Source: JBBQSF01 sp038214085 (GTDB lineage Bacteria > Bacteroidota > Bacteroidia > Bacteroidales > CG2-30-32-10). Taken from it: a stretch of DNA of 25,271 nt. The position numbers and the translations under genes are program-made. Shown piece by piece: positions 7,641 to 15,354 of the stretch (positions are counted from its first letter, which is position 1; every line of letters starts with the position of its first letter). The notes under the pieces are model-generated. The model was not told the origin of the DNA, ran no database searches, and saw only the letters and a program-made list of their open reading frames with translations. The stretch covers positions 1-25,271 of the forward strand of contig JBBQSF010000029.1 of NCBI GenBank assembly GCA_038214085.1, written 5' to 3'.

Positions 7641-7672
7641 TTTGCTATTTATCTATAAATATTGTACTTTTA
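7641..7672 (+). promoter_or_regulatory. Candidate promoter of the kinase-like gene
   Basis: TTTG (7641-7644), 20 bases, then TACTTTTA (7665-7672), one mismatch from TAnnTTTG. Transcription would start about 35 bases before the ATG at 7715, leaving room for the Shine-Dalgarno sequence at 7702-7708. The surroundings are very AT-rich, so chance matches are likely. Confidence 0.45.
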
Positions 7673-7701
7673 TAGTAAATATAGCGGCTTTGTTAATAAA
7701 G

Positions 7702-7708
7702 AAAGGAG
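7702..7708 (+). promoter_or_regulatory. Strong Shine-Dalgarno sequence
   Basis: AAAGGAG lies 6 bases before the ATG at 7715. Most genes in this window, as in Bacteroidota generally, lack such a site, so this one is unusual. It also fixes the start of the kinase-like gene. Confidence 0.75.
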
Positions 7709-7714
7709 AACCTT

Positions 7715-8428
7715 ATGGAAAACATTTTACTTAAATACATGGAACACCGTCTATCTGATACTCCGTTTGAAATGAAGCAATCCAGAGAAACACTTCCTTT
7801 TATTACAATTTCACGCGAATATGGCTGCCCAACAAGACCAATTGCCATAGGAATAGCCGAAAAACTGAACAAAGAAAGTATTGAAAGCCGAAATTTCAGA
7901 GAATGGAAAGTTGTGAGCAAAGAAATTCTGAACGAAACAGCAAAAGAATTACACCTGAATACCGGACGTGTTTATAAAATTATCAACAGAGATAAGCGCA
8001 CAACTATTGATGAGATTTTAAATGCACTGTCGGAAAAACATTACCAGCCGGACAGAAAAATTTTTAATACCATTGCTTCTGTTATAAAAGGATTTGCGCA
8101 ACAAGGGAATGTAATTATTGTAGGAAGGGGCAGCGTAGCTATTACGTATGGATTTCGCAACGGGCTGCACATCAGGCTAAATGCGCCCATTGAATGGCGT
8201 ATAAATCAGATTATGGAACGGTATATCTGCAAAACTGAAGATGAAGCAAAAAAACTGGCGCTTGAAATTGATTACAAACGATCGGAATTGTTGAGTATCA
8301 CAAATACAAAACTCAAAGAAAATCCCGTGTTTGACCTTTCTTTTAATTGTGCCTTTTTAACCACAGAAGAAATTTCGGATACTATTATTCACGTGATGAA
8401 ACTTAAGAATATGTTTGCTGTTTCTTAA
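7715..8428 (+). CDS. Cytidylate kinase-like family protein
   Basis: This 237-aa protein has the layout of the Cytidylate_kin2-like family: an N-terminal ITISREYG strand and loop (30-37), a central helical region, the block VIIVGRGS (133-140), HIRLNAPIEWRI (152-163) and a C-terminal FDLSFNCAFLTTEEI (206-220), where the family usually has YDL..N.... Family members are thought to phosphorylate nucleotides, but many have no tested substrate. The usual glycine-rich phosphate loop (GSGG) after SREYG is replaced by GCPTRPIA (37-44), so NTP binding may differ or be lost. The gene has an unusually strong ribosome binding site and a candidate promoter. It is the first intact gene of the plus-strand segment between the inverted repeat arms. 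Housekeeping Cmk is a different protein, so this is not called cmk. Confidence 0.8.
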   Translation: MENILLKYMEHRLSDTPFEMKQSRETLPFITISREYGCPTRPIAIGIAEKLNKESIESRNFREWKVVSKEILNETAKELHLNTGRVYKIINRDKRTTIDEILNALSEKHYQPDRKIFNTIASVIKGFAQQGNVIIVGRGSVAITYGFRNGLHIRLNAPIEWRINQIMERYICKTEDEAKKLALEIDYKRSELLSITNTKLKENPVFDLSFNCAFLTTEEISDTIIHVMKLKNMFAVS

Positions 8429-8512
8429 ACGGATTTGTAAATATTTCTAAACAGAATAATGCATACTGAAATGATTCTAGTTCACAAATCACTTCATATT
8501 AAGATTTTTTGT

Positions 8513-8520
8513 AATTTTGG
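8513..8520 (+). promoter_or_regulatory. Candidate -7 box upstream of the lipoprotein gene
   Basis: TAATTTTG is an exact TAnnTTTG match 11 bases before the ATG at 8532. No -33 TTTG or TTG was found 18-21 bases upstream, so the evidence is the single box and its position. Confidence 0.4.
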
Positions 8521-8531
8521 GAAAAAACAAT

Positions 8532-9185
8532 ATGAAAGCAATATATAAATACTCATTGGCAATACTGGTATCGGTATTGTTTATTTCTTCATGCCAAAAG
8601 GACACCATAACTGATGCAGAAAAACTGGCGGCCTTAAAAGATGTTAATTTCACCATGCAAGGAGTTACTTTTAATGTAGGACTTCCTGCAAATGCATTAA
8701 ACGGACAAACCTTCAGCCAGCTTTTAGCTGCCGATTCTGCTACCTTTTCAAATCCTGCAAACTATTCGATAAATTTTCTTGTAAAAATGCTGGCCAATAA
8801 TACCAAGGAAAATGCCCAGGATGCAAAATTTGATGGCATGATCATGAAACTTATAATGGATACGATTCAGAGCTCACCAATTACCACTACAGCAGGAGCT
8901 TTTGAACTTCTAAAAAACACCAGTCAGCAAGTAGCAGCGCAAGGAGGTATTAATTTAGGCAATCATAAAGCTGCAGGATTGTATATTTTTCAGCAGATTG
9001 TGAATTCGCAGAATCTAGCCTCCACAATTTCTACTGCTCTTAATTACAATGTCGGCTCATTGAATGGCGCAATAAATCTTCCTGCAGTTCAACAGCAGAT
9101 TCCAACAGTTGCATCAAACGAACTCAAAACTTTTTTAACAGGTTTGCTTAATTCTGATGTCTTTGGAAATGCAAAAAAGAAGTAA
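8532..9185 (+). CDS. Unrecognised lipoprotein
   Basis: The product of 217 aa begins MKAIYKYSLAILVSVLFISSC, a lipoprotein signal peptide with lipobox ISSC and the acylated cysteine at residue 21. The frame is open back to a TTG at 8517, but the ATG at 8532 gives the better signal peptide. The mature part is rich in Ala, Asn, Gln and Thr, looks helical in its C-terminal half, and ends in a Lys tail (KKK). I see no catalytic motif and do not recognise a family. It lies 103 bases after the kinase-like gene and 31 bases before the GroES-like gene, so it could share a transcript with the latter. An outer-membrane or periplasmic location follows from the lipobox. Confidence 0.8.
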   Translation: MKAIYKYSLAILVSVLFISSCQKDTITDAEKLAALKDVNFTMQGVTFNVGLPANALNGQTFSQLLAADSATFSNPANYSINFLVKMLANNTKENAQDAKFDGMIMKLIMDTIQSSPITTTAGAFELLKNTSQQVAAQGGINLGNHKAAGLYIFQQIVNSQNLASTISTALNYNVGSLNGAINLPAVQQQIPTVASNELKTFLTGLLNSDVFGNAKKK

Positions 9186-9216
9186 GAAAAAATAACCTAA
9201 GCGATCGAGATTATTT

Positions 9217-9591
9217 ATGAATATTTCCATTGATAATTTGAAGAAGCTTATAGTGGTTGGTGATCGCGTGCTGATAAAACCAAAAACGCTGACCGATCGT
9301 ACCAAATCAGGATTATATTTGCCACCCACTGTAGTTGAAAAAGAAGAAATCCAGAGTGGTTACATTATTAAAGTTGGTCCTGGATATCCTGTCCCGTCGG
9401 GCGAAGATGAAGAATCGTGGAACAAAGACAAGGATAAAGTTAAATATATTCCATTGCAGGCAAAAGAAGGCGATCTGGCTTTATATCTGCAAAAACATGC
9501 CATTGAAATTGAATTTGACACGCAACGGTATTTTCTAGTTCCCCAAACTGCAATTTTGCTGCTGATGAGAGATGAGGAACTGTTTGAATAA
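9217..9591 (+). CDS. Divergent co-chaperonin GroES-family protein
   Basis: This 124-aa protein has the Cpn10 pattern. It opens with VGDRVLIKPKTLTDRTKSGLYLP (14-36), where SGLYLP takes the place of the GroES mobile-loop tail. This is followed by SGYIIKVGPG (47-56), a hydrophilic insert (58-78) and the GDLALYLQKHAIEIEF strand pair (85-100), and it ends with FLVPQTAILLLMRDE (106-120). Canonical GroES is about 90-97 aa and is encoded next to groEL. Here the chain is longer, there is no groEL nearby, and the loop region lacks the usual GGIVL-type sequence. It is therefore more likely an accessory GroES-like protein than the housekeeping co-chaperonin. Whether it can cap GroEL is unknown. Confidence 0.78.
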   Translation: MNISIDNLKKLIVVGDRVLIKPKTLTDRTKSGLYLPPTVVEKEEIQSGYIIKVGPGYPVPSGEDEESWNKDKDKVKYIPLQAKEGDLALYLQKHAIEIEFDTQRYFLVPQTAILLLMRDEELFE

Positions 9592-9600
9592 ACCCGAATT

Positions 9601-9732
9601 AATCATTAGGAATTTTGAAAAAATGAACTAATGATTCCTTGAGGGTAATCTCGCTTAGCATTTATTCAAAGATTATTCAATAAATCTTTGATTATAAATA
9701 CTTTTGCGATTCAGTATTTACTAATGCTGAAT
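9601..9732. other. Three consecutive hairpins in the 279-base gap between groES-like and hemW
   Basis: The gap between the convergent groES-like and hemW genes (9592-9870) holds three inverted repeats. These are AATCATTAG/CTAATGATT (9601-9609 with 9628-9636), TCAAAGATT/AATCTTTGA (9666-9674 with 9683-9691), and ATTCAGTAT/ATGCTGAAT (9709-9717 with 9724-9732, one wobble). None has a long T run, so they are not textbook terminators, but their position between convergent genes fits transcript ends. The right arm of the long inverted repeat fills the end of the gap. No gene is seen here. Confidence 0.5.
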
Positions 9733-9816
9733 TTGGGATAAAAACAAAGTTCAATACATAAAGCGTCCTGCCATAAACACCCTTCTACCTTTATCGGATT
9801 ATCAATTAATGCCGAT

Positions 9817-9870
9817 CATGAAGTCGTTGGAATCCATTTTTTTTGTACTACTACGAATTCAGTATTGGTA
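9817..9870 (-). repeat. Right arm of the 53/54-bp imperfect inverted repeat
   Basis: The reverse complement of this stretch matches 7201-7253 (about 89% identity). It ends directly against the hemW stop codon (9871-9873). On the plus strand it starts at an ATG (9818) that corresponds to the ATG bounding the other arm. A run of eight T instead of seven shifts the frame, which closes after 18 codons. The sequences outside both arms are unrelated. Confidence 0.8.
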
Positions 9871-11034
9871 TTAGAAAAACAAATCAGCAGTTACCGCATC
9901 AGCCAGCAATTTTCCTTTATGTGTAAGTGTGTAAATTTTGTTTTTTTCTTCAATAATTTCAGAAGAAATGTATTTGGATGCACTTTTAATAAAGTGTTTT
10001 AGAAAATCATCGCCAAAATTTAATTTGATATATGTTTCTTCGCAACCCCACTTGGTGCGCAAGTGTGTCAAAACATATTCATTATACTGAGTGGAAGTGT
10101 CAAGATTTTCTTTTTCGCAGGGCACAATTTTCTTTTCAACAGAGCTAATATATTGCTGGATATTCTTGGTGTTCCATTGTCTTGAATCTCCATTAAAAGA
10201 ATGTGCCGAAGGTCCAATTCCCAGATATGGAACACCTTTCCAGTAATTGCTGTTGTGCTTGGAATAAAAACCTTCCTTACAAAAATTTGAAATTTCATAA
10301 TGGATATATCCTTCTCTTTCTAGTGTATCCATCGCCATTTCGAAATGTTTTGCCTGTGAAGATTCGTCGGTATTTTGCTTTTTCCCTTTATTGATAAGTA
10401 CTTCGAGAGTAGTGTGAGGTTCAACAGTAAGCGAATAAGCCGAAATATGAGGCACCATAAACGAAACAGCATGAAGCATATTCTGATTCCATTGTTCTTC
10501 AGATAAAGTTGGAATGCCATAGATAAGATCAATACTTATATTTTCGAATCCCGCATCCTGAGAAGCTTTTATTGAAAATTCGGATTGCCTTGCAGAATGA
10601 ATACGATTTAAATACTTTAGATCTTTTTCGGAAAAAGACTGAATGCCAATGCTCAAACGGTTTACCGGAGAATTTTTCAGTTCGCGGATTTTGGCATTAT
10701 TCAAATCGTCTGGATTGGCTTCAATTGTAATTTCAGCGTTGGAAGAAAAATTATAATGTTGGAAAACAGTATCCATTATAAACATCAACTCCTCAAAGGT
10801 GAGTATAGAAGGTGTTCCTCCACCAAAATACAATGTCTGAAATATTGTGGTTTCAAGAAAAGATTTTTGCAAAATAAGTTCTTTGGCAATTGCAGATATC
10901 AACTCTTTTCTAGACTTTGACGATGGTGTGGAGTAGAAATTACAATAATCGCATTTCTGCTTGCAAAAGGGAATATGAATATACAAGCCACCTGCATGAG
11001 ATTCTGTTGTTATTATGGGCTGAGATAATTCCAT
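9871..11034 (-). CDS. hemW: Heme chaperone HemW (radical SAM, HemN-like family)
   Basis: This 387-aa protein begins with the radical-SAM cluster motif CKQKCDYC (Cys24, Cys28, Cys31) in the context GLYIHIPFC, followed by FGGGTPS (70-76). The later NYWKGVPYLGIGPSAHSF block and the length of about 380-400 aa fit HemW, the heme-binding protein of this family. The oxygen-independent coproporphyrinogen oxidase HemN is longer and has CxxxCxxCxC. It is usually annotated as coproporphyrinogen III oxidase-like, but HemW lacks that activity and is thought to deliver heme to membrane proteins. Its ATG overlaps the stop of the upstream Ig-like lipoprotein gene by one base (TAATG), so the two are translationally coupled. 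The stop codon abuts the inverted repeat arm. Confidence 0.9.
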   Translation of the reverse strand: MELSQPIITTESHAGGLYIHIPFCKQKCDYCNFYSTPSSKSRKELISAIAKELILQKSFLETTIFQTLYFGGGTPSILTFEELMFIMDTVFQHYNFSSNAEITIEANPDDLNNAKIRELKNSPVNRLSIGIQSFSEKDLKYLNRIHSARQSEFSIKASQDAGFENISIDLIYGIPTLSEEQWNQNMLHAVSFMVPHISAYSLTVEPHTTLEVLINKGKKQNTDESSQAKHFEMAMDTLEREGYIHYEISNFCKEGFYSKHNSNYWKGVPYLGIGPSAHSFNGDSRQWNTKNIQQYISSVEKKIVPCEKENLDTSTQYNEYVLTHLRTKWGCEETYIKLNFGDDFLKHFIKSASKYISSEIIEEKNKIYTLTHKGKLLADAVTADLFF

Positions 11035-12698
11035 TATTTACTTTGGATATTCCATTCAATTTGCTGATCCCAATTGGAACGAACAGTAATTAAAGCCGGA
11101 TAATAAAATACTTTTTCGGGTTGAATTTTTTTAAGATAATTTCCGGTGTCCCATTTATCATTGTTATTGGCATCACAAATCACACGTACCTTATACGAAC
11201 CGGGGGAGACATTTTTAAATTCAATGTTAGCCGACATTTCGGTGCTGTATTCCCCAAGCAGATTGTCCTTGTCGTTAAGGAGTTGAACCAGATAAGTACA
11301 ATGGTTATTTCCTGCCGAAAACTGGATCGCTATATTGCTGTAATTTTCAGTTTTTGTTGTGCGAAATATTTGCTTCAGCGTATCATTCGGGTTTCCGAAA
11401 ATGTCGGTAAATGCACCCGGAAGAATTGTTAGCTTGTACGAAATGTCTTCTTTCCATTTGTAATTTAAACTCAGGTTACGATGTATGCTGTCGGAGAATT
11501 GAAAAGTCGGGAAAACCGTGTCTTTTTCTTCAACAAGAAAAATTTTGGAAGTGTTGTTTTTCTCAATTGGTGCAGAAGCCTGAATATTAAAAGTTTTATA
11601 AAAGTCAAAACCTCCGGCGTTTATGTTTGTACTCAGTTTTACCACTTTTGCTGCCTCTTCTCCTTTTCCTCGTGCTTTGTCTGCATTTTTTTTAACTAAG
11701 GCAATAGATGCGGTGTCGGGAGCATTGTCCTGATCCTTGAATTCCAAAATCAGAGAGTCCTTTTCGTAATTTTTAAGCCATAGCGTAAGTGTATCCTTAT
11801 TTTTCGAAAATTCTTTTAAAAAATTATCATTTTCAGAGAAAGGTTGTAATGATTTTATATTAAGCTGCTGAACAGGCAACCTGAATATAAAAACAGCTTT
11901 TCCATATCCTGCCGACATTGATTTAAGGAGCTTTTGTTTTGCAGGAAGTTCTTTAAAAAGAAACAGTTTTACGGCATTGGTTTTCCTTAATGAATCTACT
12001 TTAGATGTATCGGATTCTTCTGGATTCACAAGAGAATCAACAAATGCGATTTCTTCGTTGGGCATTCCAAAAAGCAGATCAGCATCCGCATCGCGTAAAG
12101 CAAAAATTTTATACTTCTGGAGTTTAATGTTTTTTAATTCGAACAAGCCCGATTCGTTTGTTTTTGAAATATAAAAAGGCTTTTCTAATAATGGGACTGA
12201 ATCAGAATAAACCTTGTAAAGCATAACATAAACGCCAGCTTCAGGTTTCAGCGTGTAAGCATTTTCTACAGTGCCATGTATTTGGAGCGAATCAAAATCA
12301 TTTCCAGTTGAAAAGGAAAAATCATATCCTTTTAGAATGTTGCCTTCAGTTATATCCGAAATCGCATTGCCAAAACTTACGGTATATGTAGTGTTTTCGG
12401 CAAGTGTATCCAAAAATTTCACGATTATAGCTTTTCCGTGAATTTTTAAATCAGGCTGATTTTTTAAATACGGTGAAACTACAACTTGGCTATAAGCATC
12501 GTTTAGTTTTATAAACTCATCAAAAGCAATTGATATTGATCGTCCCGAAAAGTTAATTTGATGATTTTTGGGATTTGTTTGAGTAACTTTAGGTGGCAAA
12601 ACATCTTTCAAACCACCAGTTGGTGTTACAATATTTGCACACGAAACAACAAAAAGAGTGATAAAAAATAAGAAATAATTAATCCAATTGCCTTTCAC
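11034..12698 (-). CDS. Lipoprotein with N-terminal SbsA-type Ig-like domain (Big_5)
   Basis: The frame is open from 12848, but that extension runs into the divergent peptidase gene. I choose the GTG at 12698 because it starts a clean lipoprotein signal with lipobox VVSC (Cys20), giving 554 aa. Residues about 33-132 (PPKVTQTNPKN... to DFSFSTG) match the bacterial Ig-like SbsA domain, followed by a carboxypeptidase-regulatory-like stretch (HGTVENAYTLKPEAGVYVML, 141-160). The long middle is rich in Lys, Asp and Ser with beta-type strands. Near the end is an acidic loop, CDANNNDKWDTGNYL (508-522), resembling a calcium-binding turn. Proteins of this design are common surface or periplasmic lipoproteins in Bacteroidota, with no known enzymatic role. 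The gene is coupled to hemW by a one-base overlap. Confidence 0.83.
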   Translation of the reverse strand: MKGNWINYFLFFITLFVVSCANIVTPTGGLKDVLPPKVTQTNPKNHQINFSGRSISIAFDEFIKLNDAYSQVVVSPYLKNQPDLKIHGKAIIVKFLDTLAENTTYTVSFGNAISDITEGNILKGYDFSFSTGNDFDSLQIHGTVENAYTLKPEAGVYVMLYKVYSDSVPLLEKPFYISKTNESGLFELKNIKLQKYKIFALRDADADLLFGMPNEEIAFVDSLVNPEESDTSKVDSLRKTNAVKLFLFKELPAKQKLLKSMSAGYGKAVFIFRLPVQQLNIKSLQPFSENDNFLKEFSKNKDTLTLWLKNYEKDSLILEFKDQDNAPDTASIALVKKNADKARGKGEEAAKVVKLSTNINAGGFDFYKTFNIQASAPIEKNNTSKIFLVEEKDTVFPTFQFSDSIHRNLSLNYKWKEDISYKLTILPGAFTDIFGNPNDTLKQIFRTTKTENYSNIAIQFSAGNNHCTYLVQLLNDKDNLLGEYSTEMSANIEFKNVSPGSYKVRVICDANNNDKWDTGNYLKKIQPEKVFYYPALITVRSNWDQQIEWNIQSK

Positions 12699-12759
12699 GG
12701 ATATATTTTTTACAAAGATGCTAATATTTTCAATAATTTTATAGTCGAAATAATGATGT

Positions 12760-14700
12760 ATGAAAAAAACCTTCTTTTTAATCATTTTAATTATTCTAAC
12801 TGCTGCTGTTAAATCGCAGATTGCCCCACAGTTTGATTTTGTCGACAAACTTGCAAAAGCTGAGTCGAAAAATGCGGAGATAATTTTTAATAAAGCTCCT
12901 TTGGCATTTAACGGCGATCAATTCGACCTGAAATTTCATCGATTTCAGTTAACCGTTGATCCAGCAGTTTGCTTTATCAGCGGTTCCGTTACTTCGTATT
13001 TTGAAGTTGTAAAATCTTCCGTATCCCAGATCAGTTTCGACTTAAATGATTCACTAATTACAGATTCTGTGAAGTTTCATTCAACATTATTAACATTTTC
13101 GCAACCCGGAAATCAAACGCTTCTTATTAATTTCCCCACACCATTGGCTTTCGGACAGTTGGATTCAGTTACAGTATATTATCATGGCATTCCTCCATCG
13201 GGTGCTGGGTTTGGATCTTTTATTCAAAGTACACATAACGGAACTCCAATAATTTGGACACTTTCAGAACCATTCGGCGCCAAGGAATGGTGGCCTTGCA
13301 AAAATGATTTATCCGATAAAATTGATTCGGTAGAAATGATTGTTACCACTCCGCAACAATATAGGGTAGCATCTAACGGTATGCTTTTAAGCGAAACCCT
13401 GAATGGAGCAGAGAAAACCTATCGGTGGAAACACCGTTATCCAATTGCTGCTTATCTTATAGCCATTGCTGTTACTGATTATGCTGTATATTCTGATTAT
13501 GCAAGTGTAAATGGAAACAATATCGAAGTTTTGAATTATGTTTTTCCCGAAAATTTGGTGGATGCTCAAAATAACTCTCCAAATTTATTGCCGGTTTTTA
13601 ATATTTACGATAGCTTGTTTATGCCTTATCCATATATAAATGAGCGATATGGACATGCACAATTCGGTTGGGGCGGAGGCATGGAACACCAAACCATGAC
13701 TTTTTTGGTAAATTTCGGGTTCGAACTTATGGCACATGAGTTTGCTCACCAATGGGTAGGCGATATGATTACCTGCAGCAACTGGCATGATATCTGGCTT
13801 AACGAGGGTTTTGCAACTTACTGGACAGGTCTTACTTACGAAAACCTTTTTAACCAGTATTACTGGAAAATATGGAAATCGTATCAAATTCAAAATATTA
13901 CCAGCGATCCCGGTGGCTCAGTGTATTGCAGCGATACATCAAATGTGTGGCGTATTTTTGACGGACGTTTATCGTATGCAAAAGGTGCTATGATTTTGCA
14001 TTCGCTTCGTTGGATAATTGGAGATAGTGCCTTTTTTAGCGGAATAAAAAATTATCTCAGTGATCCTTTGCTGAAATATAATTATGCCTGTTCCGATGAT
14101 TTTATAAGTCACATGGAAACCGCAAGCGGACAATCCTTAACTTGGTACTTTAATGACTGGCTCTACGGTGAAGGCTACCCTATCTATAATATTCAATGTA
14201 ACATGCAACCTAATTTTGACATTGATGTTATTATAGCTCAAACACAATCCCATTCATCCGTCAGTTTTTTCGAATTGCCTGTTCCGCTTCGGTTTAAGGA
14301 CGGTACACACGATACCGTTGTGGTTTTTAACAATTCGATTCAGGGTCAGCAATTCACAGTAAATCTCGGTTTCTATCCTGATTCTGTGCTTTTTGATCCT
14401 GATTTGTGGCTGATTGCAAAACTGGATACAGTAGTGCTGAATGTTCATGAAATCGCTGATATGCAAAGCAGTTTTAGCGTTTTTCCAAATCCTGTTCAAG
14501 ATATTATTACCATTGAAACCAATGGAATTTCTTCCGGAACAATAGAGATTTTGGATATTACAGGAAGAATAACAGCCTCATTCCCCATTGGTAATGACTC
14601 TAAAAAGGAAATAGATTTAACCTCTTACAAAAATGGTGTTTACCTGATTGGTTTAAGAGGACAAGACTTTCAAGAGGTTCAACGTATTATCAAGATGTAA
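12760..14700 (+). CDS. Secreted M1-family metallopeptidase with T9SS sorting domain
   Basis: The 646-aa product has a signal peptide (1-19), a beta-rich N-terminal domain, and the M1 catalytic core. The substrate-recognition motif reads GGGMEH (305-310) in place of the usual GAMEN. The zinc site is HEFAH (326-330) with Glu349 in NEGFATY, which is the standard HExxH-18-E spacing. The transition-state tyrosine is probably Tyr406 in RLSYAKGAM. A typical type A T9SS C-terminal domain follows (about 570-646, FSVFPNPVQD to the terminal RIIKM), so the enzyme should be exported across the outer membrane and attached or released. The ERAP1/LTA4H-type C-terminal helical domain is absent, leaving a compact aminopeptidase. 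It is divergent from the Ig-like lipoprotein gene and converges with the deacetylase gene 6 bases away. Confidence 0.92.
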   Translation: MKKTFFLIILIILTAAVKSQIAPQFDFVDKLAKAESKNAEIIFNKAPLAFNGDQFDLKFHRFQLTVDPAVCFISGSVTSYFEVVKSSVSQISFDLNDSLITDSVKFHSTLLTFSQPGNQTLLINFPTPLAFGQLDSVTVYYHGIPPSGAGFGSFIQSTHNGTPIIWTLSEPFGAKEWWPCKNDLSDKIDSVEMIVTTPQQYRVASNGMLLSETLNGAEKTYRWKHRYPIAAYLIAIAVTDYAVYSDYASVNGNNIEVLNYVFPENLVDAQNNSPNLLPVFNIYDSLFMPYPYINERYGHAQFGWGGGMEHQTMTFLVNFGFELMAHEFAHQWVGDMITCSNWHDIWLNEGFATYWTGLTYENLFNQYYWKIWKSYQIQNITSDPGGSVYCSDTSNVWRIFDGRLSYAKGAMILHSLRWIIGDSAFFSGIKNYLSDPLLKYNYACSDDFISHMETASGQSLTWYFNDWLYGEGYPIYNIQCNMQPNFDIDVIIAQTQSHSSVSFFELPVPLRFKDGTHDTVVVFNNSIQGQQFTVNLGFYPDSVLFDPDLWLIAKLDTVVLNVHEIADMQSSFSVFPNPVQDIITIETNGISSGTIEILDITGRITASFPIGNDSKKEIDLTSYKNGVYLIGLRGQDFQEVQRIIKM

Positions 14701-14706
14701 AAAAGT

Positions 14707-15318
14707 TCAAAGGGTTTTAAACTCAAATCCTTTTTCAATCAGATTTTCAATATAAGCTGGCAAGGCAAATAATACTTTTTCCTTGGCTTTTATGCTGTCA
14801 TGAAATACTACAATTGAACCCGGTTTAGTAAATTTTATTGCATTTTCGAGGCATTTTTTCGGACTGGTTTTCATGTCGAAATCACCGCTTAATACTGTCC
14901 ACATAATAATCTGATGTGTTTTTTTAAGTTTAAGTATTTGCGAGGGTTTGATTCTGCCATAAGGCGGACGGAAAAGATTACCAGAATGAAAATGATCACA
15001 TTTGCGTATGTTTTCAAAATATTTTTTTGAGTCGGTTTTCCATCCGTTCAAATGGTTGTTGGTATGATTTCCGGTAGCATGACCTTTATCCCTGATTTGT
15101 TTGAATAGTTCGGGGTTTCTTTCGATATTCTCTCCCACGCAAAAAAAAGTTGCTTTAACGGAAAACTGGTCTAATATTTCCAGAATTTCAGGCGTTACTT
15201 CAGGAACTGGTCCATCGTCGAAGGTTATATATACCGACTTAGAATCGGTTTTTTTTTGCCAAACCGGCCCGAAATGATATATCTTTTTAAATAGCAATGG
15301 CGTATGAACCAAATACAT
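14707..15318 (-). CDS. Polysaccharide deacetylase family protein (NodB domain)
   Basis: This 203-aa protein is nearly all NodB domain (carbohydrate esterase 4). Motif 1 is TFDDGP (32-37) with the catalytic Asp34 and metal-binding Asp35. Motif 2 is HTNNH (85-89), motif 3 is RPPYG (117-121), the W...D region is WTVLSGDFD (140-148), and motif 5 is VFHDS (171-175). All catalytic and metal residues are present. Such enzymes remove N- or O-acetyl groups from GlcNAc-type glycans. No signal peptide is visible, so it may act in the cytoplasm or on a lipid-linked precursor, although a short N-terminal hydrophobic stretch could anchor it. It is the last gene of the minus-strand cluster, 36 bases after the DUF2723 gene. 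Confidence 0.9.
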   Translation of the reverse strand: MYLVHTPLLFKKIYHFGPVWQKKTDSKSVYITFDDGPVPEVTPEILEILDQFSVKATFFCVGENIERNPELFKQIRDKGHATGNHTNNHLNGWKTDSKKYFENIRKCDHFHSGNLFRPPYGRIKPSQILKLKKTHQIIMWTVLSGDFDMKTSPKKCLENAIKFTKPGSIVVFHDSIKAKEKVLFALPAYIENLIEKGFEFKTL

Positions 15319-15354
15319 GATCAGCTTTTAATACAAGATAATCCAAACAGTAAT

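Noticed and set aside
7201..9870. Phase-variable invertible switch
   Set aside because: No recombinase gene lies in or next to the segment, and the arms are imperfect (about 89%), so active inversion is not supported.
7198..9873. 3-bp TTA flanking both arms of the inverted repeat as a target-site duplication
   Set aside because: TTA occurs outside both arms (7198-7200 and 9871-9873), but three bases in AT-rich DNA is easily chance, and no transposase is present between the arms.
12699..12848. 50-codon N-terminal extension of the Ig-like lipoprotein gene
   Set aside because: It overlaps the divergent M1 peptidase coding start at 12760, and the GTG at 12698 begins a proper lipoprotein signal peptide.
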